Numbered from the stretch's first letter, positions 1-6,166 are shown. The stretch is 6,501 bases of DNA from an uncultured bacterium (GCA_937889645.1 CALBZE010000040.1:1-6501), one strand, 5' to 3'. Numbers and translations are program-made. The notes: generated by a model not told the origin, from the letters alone.

Positions 1-24
1 CGAGTGGACGTAGCCGACAAATGA
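1..24 (+). CDS. possible 3' end of an upstream gene (partial)
   Basis: The first frame is open from the left edge and ends RVDVADK then TGA at 22-24. Only eight codons are visible, so no function can be assigned. The support is positional: the plus-strand genes downstream are packed end to start, and an ATG overlaps this stop as ATGA at 21-24, the same arrangement seen at other junctions here. It could equally be non-coding. Confidence 0.25.
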   Translation, partial: RVDVADK

Positions 25-110
25 ACGACGCCGCGGGTCGCGACTCCGGCCAGAGCGATCGACCCACGGCGTCCGCACCCGGGCGAACCCGGGAACTGAT
101 CTCAATCTAG
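21..110 (+). CDS. possible 29-residue leader protein, unknown
   Basis: An open frame runs from ATG at 21 to TAG at 108-110 and encodes a 29-residue hydrophilic peptide beginning MNDAAGRDSG. Its start overlaps the stop of the preceding frame as ATGA, and its stop lies about ten bases before the exonuclease start, which would allow translational coupling. Against it, there is no convincing Shine-Dalgarno sequence before 21, and the frame contains a GC-rich palindromic pair at 78-93. I recognise no family. It may be intergenic sequence. Confidence 0.25.
   Translation: MNDAAGRDSGQSDRPTASAPGRTRELISI
78..93. repeat. short GC inverted repeat with CGAA loop
   Basis: CCCGGG (78-83) and CCCGGG (88-93) can pair around a CGAA loop, giving a six-base-pair GC stem 27 bases before the exonuclease start. 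No T-run follows, so an intrinsic terminator is not supported. It may be a weak structure in the leader or chance in GC-rich DNA. Confidence 0.3.
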
Positions 111-120
111 GAAGTCTCCC

Positions 121-1182
121 ATGGCCACACAAGTGAAGGAGCTGTTCGCGGCGGGCAGGCTCGGTCCGGGGGACCGGGAGGGTTGGCTTGCGCTCCGCCG
201 CCAGGGGATCGGGGGGAGCGACATCGCGGCCCTCTTTGGCCTCCACCCCTTCCGGACGGCGCTCGACGTGTACCGGGAAAAGGTCGGCGAGGCCGAGCCC
301 GAGCCGCCCACGCCGGCGATGCTCCGGGGGATGTACCTCGAGCCCGTCGCTGCCCAGCTTTACGCCGAGCGGACCGGCCGAAAGATCCGGCGCCAGCCGC
401 TTCGCGCGCATCCGGAGTACCCGTTCCTCATCGGGAGCGTCGACCGGCAGATCCTCCGGGGCGGGGACGTCGGTGAGCCCGGCGTGCTCGAGATCAAGGC
501 GCCGGGCCTCAGGGTCTACTGGGAGATCCGGCGGCAGGGGCTCCGCGACTACATGATCCTCCAGCTCCAGCATTACTTGACCGTATACGGATACTCCTGG
601 GGAAGCTTCGCGATCTTCAGCGCGGAGAACTGGGAGCTGCTCCACTTCGACGTCGAGGCCGACCCCGAGGTCCAACAGCGGATCATCGAGGTCGCCGGCA
701 ATTTCTGGAAGAACCACGTCGAGCCCCGGATCCCGCCTGAGCCCCAAGCGCCCACCCCGAAGATCGACCTTCCCGAGACGGGAGGCGAGCTCGTGTCCCG
801 GACCGACGAGGCGTGGGCCGACGCCGTCCGGGACCTCCGCGAGGCGAAGGAGATCAAGGCCGAGGCCGAGGAGCTGGAGAAGCGCGCGAAGGAGCGGCTG
901 ATCGAGCTGGCCGGCGGGTTCGGCGTCTTCGAGGGCGCCGGCGCCCGGATCTACTACCGGCAGATGCCCGGCCGGAAGACGTTCGACAAGAAGGCCCTCG
1001 CCTCGGCCAAGCCGCTCAACCGCGTTCTCGTCCGCCAGGCGCTCTTCGACCGGGGCATCTCGGCGACCGAGGCCGACCTCATTCTCGACGGGTGCGAGCT
1101 CGACCTCGAGCTCTTCGAGAAGGCCGGGAGCCCCTACGCGGAGTTCCGGGCCTACTTCCTCACCGGCGCGGGGGAGGAGTGA
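121..1182 (+). CDS. YqaJ-family viral recombinase / exonuclease
   Basis: This 353-residue protein is a PD-(D/E)XK nuclease of the YqaJ/lambda-exonuclease type. Such enzymes degrade the 5' strand from double-strand ends and leave 3' tails for a partner annealase. The N-terminal signature RRQGIGGSDIAALFG is at 26-40. The catalytic set is Glu74 in the GMYLEP segment, Asp108 in GSVDRQ, and Glu124/Lys126 in LEIKAPG. The QLQHYL helix typical of the family is at 148-153. Residues about 232-266 form a charged, probably coiled-coil helix rich in Glu, Lys and Ala, followed by a C-terminal extension also common in phage members. The ATG at 121 has AGGAAG at 109-114, six bases upstream. It opens the operon, with RecT three genes downstream, and that pairing strongly supports the assignment. 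All key residues appear intact. Confidence 0.93.
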   Translation: MATQVKELFAAGRLGPGDREGWLALRRQGIGGSDIAALFGLHPFRTALDVYREKVGEAEPEPPTPAMLRGMYLEPVAAQLYAERTGRKIRRQPLRAHPEYPFLIGSVDRQILRGGDVGEPGVLEIKAPGLRVYWEIRRQGLRDYMILQLQHYLTVYGYSWGSFAIFSAENWELLHFDVEADPEVQQRIIEVAGNFWKNHVEPRIPPEPQAPTPKIDLPETGGELVSRTDEAWADAVRDLREAKEIKAEAEELEKRAKERLIELAGGFGVFEGAGARIYYRQMPGRKTFDKKALASAKPLNRVLVRQALFDRGISATEADLILDGCELDLELFEKAGSPYAEFRAYFLTGAGEE

Positions 1183-1186
1183 TTCG

Positions 1187-1342
1187 ATGGACACGCTGAT
1201 GGTTCTCATCGACACGTTCGAGCGCGCCGTGCTGGATCTGGCGGCGGAGCGAGCGCGTGGCAACAGCGGTGATTGGGAGTACCGACAGGTAGACCGCGTG
1301 AAAGCCGCCATCATCGATCACGAGGAGGCCGCACATGCGTAA
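1187..1342 (+). CDS. small hypothetical protein (51 aa)
   Basis: A 51-residue protein begins MDTLMVLIDTFERAV and ends EEAAHA before TAA at 1340-1342. The ATG is four bases after the exonuclease stop. GGGGAGGAG at 1171-1179, inside the end of the exonuclease gene, sits seven bases before it and is one of the best ribosome sites in the window. The TAA overlaps the next gene's ATG by eight bases. Codon third positions are mostly G or C, as in the neighbours. The protein is short, acidic, probably helical, and has no cysteines or membrane segment. I do not recognise a family. Its position between exonuclease and annealase suggests a recombination accessory role, but this is inference only. Confidence 0.8.
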   Translation: MDTLMVLIDTFERAVLDLAAERARGNSGDWEYRQVDRVKAAIIDHEEAAHA

Positions 1343-1655
1343 CCCCGTGCGCGCCTGGCTCCGCCGGAGCCTCGTCGGTGGCGAATACCTCGGCCACCTC
1401 TTCACCGGGCGGGAGGGCACCCCGAGCGAGACGCCGGTGCTCGTGGTGTCCCTCACCGAGGAGGCCGTCAACCAGACCTACGACCGCCTGGCGCTCGCCT
1501 TCGCCGGCCGGGCCGACCGCTACGAGCTGGCGAGCCTCGCGCTCGACGTGCTCGGGATCCGGCCGGTCCGGCGGCCCGAGGCGCCGGCGGCCACCGTGCT
1601 CACGATCGGGGACGACCGGGTCCTCGAGGAGTTCCTGGAGGTGGTGAATGAGTAA
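1335..1655 (+). CDS. hypothetical protein (106 aa) between exonuclease and RecT
   Basis: This is a 106-residue protein of unknown family. It starts at ATG 1335, with GAGGAGG at 1322-1328 six bases upstream, and overlaps the end of the 51-residue gene. The N-terminus is basic (MRNPVRAWLRR). The middle, TPVLVVSLTEEAVNQTYDRL onward, looks like a strand followed by a long helix, and the C-terminus is acidic (LEEFLEVVNE). No catalytic motif, zinc site or signal peptide is visible. Its stop overlaps the RecT start (ATGAGTAA at 1648-1655), so translation of the two is probably coupled. A role linked to the exonuclease/annealase pair is suggested by position only. Confidence 0.8.
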   Translation: MRNPVRAWLRRSLVGGEYLGHLFTGREGTPSETPVLVVSLTEEAVNQTYDRLALAFAGRADRYELASLALDVLGIRPVRRPEAPAATVLTIGDDRVLEEFLEVVNE

Positions 1656-2634
1656 CGGCAACGGGCAGTCGCTCGTCCGGAGCAACAAGGCCACGCTGCG
1701 CTCGCTCCTCGAGGCGCCGGAAACCCGGGCGGCGATGGAGCGCGTGCTGCCGAAGTACCTGACCGTCGACCGCATGATCGGGCTCGCGATGCTGGCCGTG
1801 GTGCAGCAGCCCAAGCTCCTCCAGTGCCGGCCGCAATCCGTGCTCCAGGCGATCATGCAGGCGGCCCAGCTGGGTCTCGAGGTCAACGGCCCGCTCGGGC
1901 ACGCCTACCTCGTCCCCTACAACACCCGCGAGCACGGGATGGTCTGCCAGCTCATCCCGGGGTACCGCGGCCTCATCTACCTCGCCAAGAACAGCGGGGC
2001 GATCGCCGCGGGCGAGGCGCGGCTGGTCTATGAGGGAGAGACCTTCGATGTCGAGTACGGCACCGACCCGAAGATCGTCCATCGGCCGCGCTGGGACATC
2101 GAGCGGATCGACGACGCGATCGTCGCGGCCTACTTCGTCGCGCGGCTGCCGGACGGCACGCGGCAATTCGAGGTGATGAGCCGCGCGGAGATCGAGCGGA
2201 TTCGGCAGCGCAGCCGGGCGAAGGATGAGGGCCCGTGGAAGACCGACTTCGGCGAGATGGCCCGAAAGACGCCGACCCGCCGCGGGCTCAAGTACCTCCC
2301 GATCTCGAACCCCGAGGAGGGGCGGAAGCTCGCGATGGCGCTCGAGCTCGACAACCGGTTCGAGAGCGGGGAGATGAGCGGGGTGCTGCCCGAGCTCGAC
2401 TCGGAGCAGTCGATCAACGCCGCCGTGCGCGCGCGGACCCGGGATCGGATGGGCGCGCTCAAGGAGCGGATCGGCGCGACCGGGCGCGACGTGACGCCCC
2501 AGACGACGGGCCGGGACGCCGGGCCTGAGCCGGAGCCGGAGCCCGACCCGGAGTCGACACCGGCGCCGGGGCCGGCTCTGGCTCCGGCGCCGGTCGCGAG
2601 CCTGTTCGACGCGGAAGACTCCATGCCGTTCTAG
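1648..2634 (+). CDS. recT: RecT-family single-strand DNA annealing protein
   Basis: This 328-residue protein binds single-stranded DNA and anneals complementary strands, acting on the 3' tails left by the YqaJ-type nuclease. Family features are clear: a helical N-terminus with KYLTVDRM (36-43), LLQCRPQSVLQAIMQAAQLGLEV (57-79), the GPLGHAYLVPY core (81-91), and CQLIPGYRGLIYLA soon after. The RecT core extends to roughly residue 240. Residues about 293-328 are a low-complexity Pro/Glu then Pro/Ala linker ending FDAEDSMPF, which resembles the acidic C-terminal tip of bacterial SSB. The ATG at 1648 has GGAGG at 1637-1641 and overlaps the previous gene by eight bases. RecT proteins are often 250-320 residues, so the linker accounts for the modest extra length. 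No separate SSB gene is present in the window. Confidence 0.95.
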   Translation: MSNGNGQSLVRSNKATLRSLLEAPETRAAMERVLPKYLTVDRMIGLAMLAVVQQPKLLQCRPQSVLQAIMQAAQLGLEVNGPLGHAYLVPYNTREHGMVCQLIPGYRGLIYLAKNSGAIAAGEARLVYEGETFDVEYGTDPKIVHRPRWDIERIDDAIVAAYFVARLPDGTRQFEVMSRAEIERIRQRSRAKDEGPWKTDFGEMARKTPTRRGLKYLPISNPEEGRKLAMALELDNRFESGEMSGVLPELDSEQSINAAVRARTRDRMGALKERIGATGRDVTPQTTGRDAGPEPEPEPDPESTPAPGPALAPAPVASLFDAEDSMPF

Positions 2635-2643
2635 GAGGGCGAC

Positions 2644-2853
2644 GTGTTCATCACGGTCTGTGACGACCCTGGTCCTACTCGGAAGCCGATCCGGCCTCTC
2701 AGGCGGCGGATCTCCACGCTGCTCGCGCGGCCGGGACAACGGGTGGAGGACGCAATACGCGACGGCGTGATCTGTCTCGAGGCGTATCGCCAGCGCCGCG
2801 AGGCGCGCTTGCGGCAGGACCGGCAGGGGGTGCCCGGCAGGAGGATACCGTGA
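2644..2853 (+). CDS. small basic hypothetical protein (69 aa)
   Basis: A 69-residue, strongly basic protein starts at GTG 2644. AGGAGGG at 2633-2639 overlaps the RecT stop and lies four bases before the GTG, which decides this start. The sequence has a run of arginines early (RPLRRRISTLL), then VEDAIRDGVICLEAYRQRREARLRQ, a likely amphipathic helix. The family is unknown. Its stop overlaps the next start as GTGA at 2850-2853. Nucleic-acid binding would fit the charge but is not shown by any motif. Confidence 0.65.
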   Translation: MFITVCDDPGPTRKPIRPLRRRISTLLARPGQRVEDAIRDGVICLEAYRQRREARLRQDRQGVPGRRIP

Positions 2854-3113
2854 CGGAGTGCGTGGTCGACTGGCGGGACGTCGCGATCTCCCTCGCGGCC
2901 GAGATCGCCCGCATCCCGGACGCCGACCGCGTCCGCTGGCGTCTGGAGTCTGCCGCCGAGACCGGGTCGAGCTGGCTGCGACCGGACTACCGCGCGGCAG
3001 CGGACCTCGTCGCTGAAGAGATCGCCGCCCGCGATAAGCCGCTTGCGACGGTGGGCGTAGACCTCGACCCCGCGGTCACCAGGCCCGCGGTCGATGTAGG
3101 CGAGGCCGTATGA
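2850..3113 (+). CDS. hypothetical protein (87 aa)
   Basis: An 87-residue protein starts at GTG 2850 (annotated Met, then TECVVDWRDV). AGGAGG at 2839-2844 is five bases upstream, the clearest evidence for this start. The first half is helical (ISLAAEIARIPDADRVRWRL), with a central RPDYRAAADLVAEEIAARD segment and a less structured C-terminus. I do not recognise it. The GTGA overlap upstream and the ATGA overlap downstream place it in a translationally coupled chain. No catalytic or metal-binding motif is visible. Confidence 0.7.
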   Translation: MTECVVDWRDVAISLAAEIARIPDADRVRWRLESAAETGSSWLRPDYRAAADLVAEEIAARDKPLATVGVDLDPAVTRPAVDVGEAV

Positions 3114-3619
3114 GCACGACGCACCCGGCGTTTGAGCGGGCTCCCGAGGAACACCGGTGGTCCGGCACGCTGGACGAGCTGTGGCCGGTGCTGCGGAAGC
3201 AGGCGTACGAGATCGCCGCGGCCACGCCGCCGGGTCAGGAGCGGTGGGCCTGGTTCGTCCTGCCGAGGGGCGCGCTCGTCGCGCTCCGGATCCGGCCCGA
3301 CTTCCGGAAGGAGCTCCGGATCGCGCGGGGCGAGCGGCCGGACACGGCCGATGCGAAGCTGCGCTGGGAACGGGAAATCGAGACGTTCCTCAAGCACTTC
3401 GGCTGCGAGCGTTGGCAACGCGTCGACGAACCTGAGAGCCGCGGCGTCGCTGCACGATTCATCCAGCTCTACTCGAACGAGCACGCGGTCGGCCTCTCGC
3501 GATGCGCCGACTGCGGCCGCGAGACGACGTCGACGCCGATCCTCTCCCCGATGCGGTGCCCCGACTGCGTGCGGGCACGGCGCGGATCCCCGCAACGCCA
3601 CCTGGAGTTGGTCCGATGA
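3110..3619 (+). CDS. hypothetical protein with C-terminal CXXC zinc ribbon
   Basis: This 169-residue protein has two CXXC pairs near its end: Cys132/Cys135 (CADCGRE) and Cys150/Cys153 (MRCPDC), separated by 14 residues. That is a classic treble-clef or zinc-ribbon layout, probably binding one zinc. The N-terminal part (residues about 20-110) contains WAWFVLPRGALVALRIRPDF and a charged helix KLRWEREIETFLKHFG; I cannot place it in a family. The ATG at 3110 overlaps the upstream stop as ATGA, with GGCGAGG just upstream. The C-terminus overlaps the DnaQ-like exonuclease start by four bases. A DNA- or protein-binding role beside the exonuclease is plausible but inferred. Confidence 0.8.
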   Translation: MSTTHPAFERAPEEHRWSGTLDELWPVLRKQAYEIAAATPPGQERWAWFVLPRGALVALRIRPDFRKELRIARGERPDTADAKLRWEREIETFLKHFGCERWQRVDEPESRGVAARFIQLYSNEHAVGLSRCADCGRETTSTPILSPMRCPDCVRARRGSPQRHLELVR

Positions 3620-4326
3620 CATGCTTGAACTGGTGGGACGGCGTGCTGCCGGTCCTGGACTTCGAGGCGACCGGCACGGACCCGCAGGAAGACCGCATCG
3701 TCTCCGTTGCTCTCGTGCTCTGCACGCCGCGGGGACGCACGCTCCCGGGCGGGGTCGTGACGCTCGTCAACCCGGGCGTACCGATCCCGCCCGAGGCCTC
3801 GGCGGTCCACGGGATCACGGACGACATGGTGCAGGACAAGCCGACGACTGCGGAGGTCCTGCCCGAGCTGCTCCGATGCCTGATGGGGATCCAGGCGCTC
3901 GGCTGGCCGCTCGTGATCTACAACGCGACCTACGACTGGCCGCTGCTGAACGCAGAAGCGGCCCGGCACGGCGGGCCGGCGGTCCCTGAGGTGCCGATCA
4001 TCGACCCGCTCGTGCTCGATCGAGGCTACGACCGCTTCCGGCCTGGCGGGCGGAAGCTGGGGGACGTGTGCCGGCACTACGGCGTCGAGCTCGTCGACGC
4101 GCACGACGCGCTCTCCGACGCGCTCGCCACGGCGGAGCTCTGCCGGGCGATCGTGAGCCGCTACCCCGAGCTACAGCAGATGGACTTCCGCGCGCTCCAT
4201 GACCTCCAGGCCGACATGCACGCGGCCTGGTTACGGGAGTTCAACCGCTACCGGGCCCAGCAGGGGCGAAAGCCGATCCCGGAAGTCCACTGGCCGGGCA
4301 TGACGGAGGTGCCATGCTCGCGATGA
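3616..4326 (+). CDS. DnaQ-like DEDDh 3'-5' exonuclease
   Basis: This 236-residue protein belongs to the RNase T/DnaQ superfamily, metal-dependent enzymes that remove nucleotides from 3' ends. Exo I is LDFEATGTD with Asp15 and Glu17. Exo II is YNATYDWPLL with Asp107 preceded by Asn103. Exo III is AHDALSDALA with His163 and Asp168 in the HX4D spacing that defines the DEDDh subgroup. VHGITDDMV at 64-72 is another conserved family stretch. The frame is open upstream to an ATG at 3502, but 3616 is preferred: it has TGGAG at 3603-3607, overlaps the previous stop as ATGA, and begins the exonuclease fold at the expected distance. It is a single-domain enzyme, so it could trim recombination or replication intermediates, degrade host nucleic acid, or proofread in trans. 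The sequence does not distinguish these. Confidence 0.9.
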   Translation: MTCLNWWDGVLPVLDFEATGTDPQEDRIVSVALVLCTPRGRTLPGGVVTLVNPGVPIPPEASAVHGITDDMVQDKPTTAEVLPELLRCLMGIQALGWPLVIYNATYDWPLLNAEAARHGGPAVPEVPIIDPLVLDRGYDRFRPGGRKLGDVCRHYGVELVDAHDALSDALATAELCRAIVSRYPELQQMDFRALHDLQADMHAAWLREFNRYRAQQGRKPIPEVHWPGMTEVPCSR

Positions 4327-4508
4327 TCAGGTTCGGTCGCGGCGCACAGGACGAGGCGCGGGCCGTTGCGCCGCTCGAGCCCGACGACGACCTGCGGGAG
4401 CCGTGGGGCTCTGTGCCCGCAACACCGGCAGGCACAGAGCCGCGCAGGCCCGATCCCGGGCCTGCGGGAGCGCGGCGGGCGTACCGCCGGTGGATCGAGG
4501 AGGACTGA
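4314..4508 (+). CDS. small hypothetical protein (64 aa) spanning two hairpins
   Basis: A 64-residue reading frame begins MLAMIRFGRG and ends RRWIEED before TGA at 4506-4508. The first ATG (4314) has GGAGG at 4305-4309, only four bases away; ATG 4323 is an alternative at 13 bases. It overlaps the exonuclease end by 13 bases and is followed three bases later by the excisionase-like gene. The middle is rich in Pro, Ala, Gly and Arg, and is where two perfect inverted repeats lie (4407-4441 and 4443-4466). Codon third positions there are less GC-biased than at the two ends. It may be a real small gene, or a translated spacer holding RNA structure. No family recognised. Confidence 0.5.
   Translation: MLAMIRFGRGAQDEARAVAPLEPDDDLREPWGSVPATPAGTEPRRPDPGPAGARRAYRRWIEED
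4407..4441. repeat. perfect 11-bp inverted repeat (hairpin 1)
   Basis: GGCTCTGTGCC at 4407-4417 is the exact reverse complement of GGCACAGAGCC at 4431-4441, around a 13-base loop. The stem is stable and is followed one base later by a second hairpin. There is no T-run, so a standard intrinsic terminator is not supported. Confidence 0.85.
4443..4466. repeat. perfect 10-bp inverted repeat (hairpin 2)
   Basis: CGCAGGCCCG at 4443-4452 pairs exactly with CGGGCCTGCG at 4457-4466 across a four-base loop (ATCC). Together with hairpin 1 it makes a tandem stem-loop just ahead of the excisionase-like gene, whose ribosome site is at 4497-4503. A control or processing role for that gene is possible but unproven. 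Confidence 0.85.
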
Positions 4509-4511
4509 CCG

Positions 4512-4883
4512 ATGGGCGTATCGATCGCCGAGCGCATCCGGAGCATCGTCGACGCCCTGCCGGCCGGCGCAGCGGTCTCGCTCCCCGTCGAGACGCTCCG
4601 CGAGTGGCTCGAGGAGGCGGCCATCGAGGAGGACTTGGAGCTCGAAGAATTCGCCGCCCTAGTCGGCGTCTCGGTGAGCACGGCGCGCGAGTATTGCGCC
4701 GCCGGACTGGTCCCGGGCGCTTACAAGCGCCGGGGGCGCAAGTGGCTGATCCCGCGGGCTTCGGTCGCGCTCTTCCGCGAGCGCCAGCAGCGGGAACACG
4801 GGCCCGGTGCGTCCGCACGCCGGCCGACCGCGGCGCTCGGGCGGGGTCGGAAAGTCGACACCTCGGCCTGGAGGAACTACTGA
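4512..4883 (+). CDS. excisionase-like winged helix-turn-helix DNA-binding protein
   Basis: This 123-residue protein contains a MerR/excisionase-type DNA-binding domain at about 42-92. LEEFAALVGVSVSTAREYCAAG (44-65) is the helix-turn-helix. KRRGRKWLIPRASV (72-85) is the basic wing, followed by a helix ALFRERQQ. The N-terminal 40 residues (LPVETLREWLEEA) are helical, and the C-terminus is a basic tail ending KVDTSAWRNY. The ATG at 4512 has GAGGAGG at 4497-4503, eight bases upstream. It converges on the integrase and overlaps its stop by seven bases, so a recombination directionality factor is the best reading. It is longer than many Xis proteins, so a transcription regulator is an alternative. 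The fold is secure; the role is inferred from position. Confidence 0.78.
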   Translation: MGVSIAERIRSIVDALPAGAAVSLPVETLREWLEEAAIEEDLELEEFAALVGVSVSTAREYCAAGLVPGAYKRRGRKWLIPRASVALFRERQQREHGPGASARRPTAALGRGRKVDTSAWRNY

Positions 4884-6166
4884 TGCGCGCGGATCGCCGC
4901 GAGCCGCTCTCCGATCGCCGGGAGGCCTGCGTATGCGTCGATCCGGTACTCGACCACCTCGCTTCGGTGGCGAATCTCGCCGAGGTGGCCGTAGACGCGC
5001 CGGACGAGGGCATCGCCGCCGTGGCCCATCTCCCGGGCCACCGTATAGAGCGAGACCGGCGCACCGTGATCGAGGGTCTGGAGCCGCGCCGAGCAGTAGG
5101 TGTGGCGGAACATCTTGGTCCGCACGCTGCCCGGCGGCCATCCGATCATGGCCGCGATGGCGTCGAGGGGCTTGCGGATGTCCGTGATCAGCTGCTCCTG
5201 GCCGTCCACGAAGGCGGGGAAGAGGAGCCGGCCCGGTGGGCTGTCGGCCCCGAAGACGTACTCCCGGAGGATCTCCTCGAGCTGCGGCCAGAGCGGCACG
5301 GTCCGCTCGGAGGTCCTGGTCTTGAGCCGGCGCCAGGAGTTGGTACGGAAGGTGATCCGGCGCCGGTCGAAGGACACGTCGTCCAGTTCCAGACCGTAGA
5401 CCTCCGTCTCGCGGCCGCCGGTGAGAAGGAACGTGGCGACGAGCGCGTAGAGCCGGCGGGGTGGGATCGCGATGTCCGGCCGCTTCGGCCGGTAGCAGCG
5501 CGCGGCCTCGAGGAAGAGCGCCGCGTCGGGCACCTCGAGCCACCGGGCTTCGGCGGGTCGGCCGGTCGGTTTCTCGAGCAGGCTGGCCACGGGGTTGTAG
5601 TTCGGCGGAACGTAGCCCTCTGCCGCTGCGCGCCGGTAGAGGTTGCTCAGCGCATTCAGGTAGTGCCGGACGGTGCCTGGCGAGAGGGGCAGACGCCGCT
5701 TCCGCTCCGGGTCGCTCGGGTCGATGCGGTTCGATGGTTGCCGCGCCAGGTGGCCCATCCATGCCTGGACGTCGGCCACGGTGATCGACAGGAGATCGCG
5801 CGGCCCATCCTTCTCGAAGAAGGCGATGGCCGCATCCAGGAAGCGCTGGTTCTCCGCGACCCATCCGGTCGTGACTCTCCCGCCGCGCTTCTTTTCGATG
5901 AGATGGTAGGCGACGTAGGAGGCGAGGTCGGTCTGCTTGGTGAGGCCGAAGAAGACCTTGTTCTGTCGCTTGGCCTTGAGCTCCTCGAGCCGGGCGGCGA
6001 CGAGCGCGGCCGCGATGTCCGGATCCGTGGTCGCCAGGCGCTCGCCGGGCGGGATCAGCGCCTCCTTGCCGCCGCCGACGTCGGCGAAGTCCCGGAAGTC
6101 GGCGTAGTAGCGAGTGACGCCACCCTGGTTGCGGGTGTAGATGCGACTCTTCCTGCGCCGGGGCAT
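4877..6166 (-). CDS. int: phage tyrosine recombinase (integrase)
   Basis: This 429-residue protein catalyses site-specific integration and excision between attP and the host attB. It has an N-terminal arm-binding-like region (about 1-70, basic start MPRRRKSRIYTRNQ), a core-binding helical domain (about 75-185) and a catalytic domain (about 205-415). Active-site residues are Arg252 in LTGGRETEV, Lys282 in RLKTRTSERT, Arg354 in KMFRHTY, His382 in EMGHGG and nucleophile Tyr392 in RRVYGHL. The usual HXXR histidine is Lys351 here. The frame is open back to 6412, but ATG 6166 is chosen because AGGAG at 6174-6178 lies seven bases upstream and the longer version would translate the att region and tRNA sequence. 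The target is inferred to be tRNA-Arg(CCG), because that fragment lies 136 bases upstream. Confidence 0.95.
   Translation of the reverse strand: MPRRRKSRIYTRNQGGVTRYYADFRDFADVGGGKEALIPPGERLATTDPDIAAALVAARLEELKAKRQNKVFFGLTKQTDLASYVAYHLIEKKRGGRVTTGWVAENQRFLDAAIAFFEKDGPRDLLSITVADVQAWMGHLARQPSNRIDPSDPERKRRLPLSPGTVRHYLNALSNLYRRAAAEGYVPPNYNPVASLLEKPTGRPAEARWLEVPDAALFLEAARCYRPKRPDIAIPPRRLYALVATFLLTGGRETEVYGLELDDVSFDRRRITFRTNSWRRLKTRTSERTVPLWPQLEEILREYVFGADSPPGRLLFPAFVDGQEQLITDIRKPLDAIAAMIGWPPGSVRTKMFRHTYCSARLQTLDHGAPVSLYTVAREMGHGGDALVRRVYGHLGEIRHRSEVVEYRIDAYAGLPAIGERLAAIRAHQ

Noticed and set aside
78..93. CCCGGG-CGAA-CCCGGG as an intrinsic terminator before the exonuclease
   Set aside because: There is no T-run on either strand, and the stem is short for such GC-rich DNA.
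2524..2602. Low-complexity repeat in the recT 3' end as a mobile or satellite repeat
   Set aside because: It is imperfect, stays in frame and encodes a Pro/Glu/Ala linker, so it is better explained as a disordered protein segment.
1600..2739. Long minus-strand reading frame (379 codons) opposite RecT
   Set aside because: It is rich in Arg, Pro, His and Leu, shows no domain, and mirrors the high-GC codons of recT. RecT has clear family motifs on the plus strand.
3502..3615. In-frame extension of the DnaQ-like exonuclease upstream to 3502
   Set aside because: The added 38 residues overlap the zinc-ribbon gene in another frame and are Arg/Pro/Asp-rich with no conservation signal. ATG 3616 has a ribosome site and an ATGA junction.
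4659..5864. Long minus-strand frame (401 codons) overlapping the integrase and excisionase-like genes
   Set aside because: It is a shadow frame of the integrase, with Arg/Pro/Ala-biased composition and no recognisable motif.
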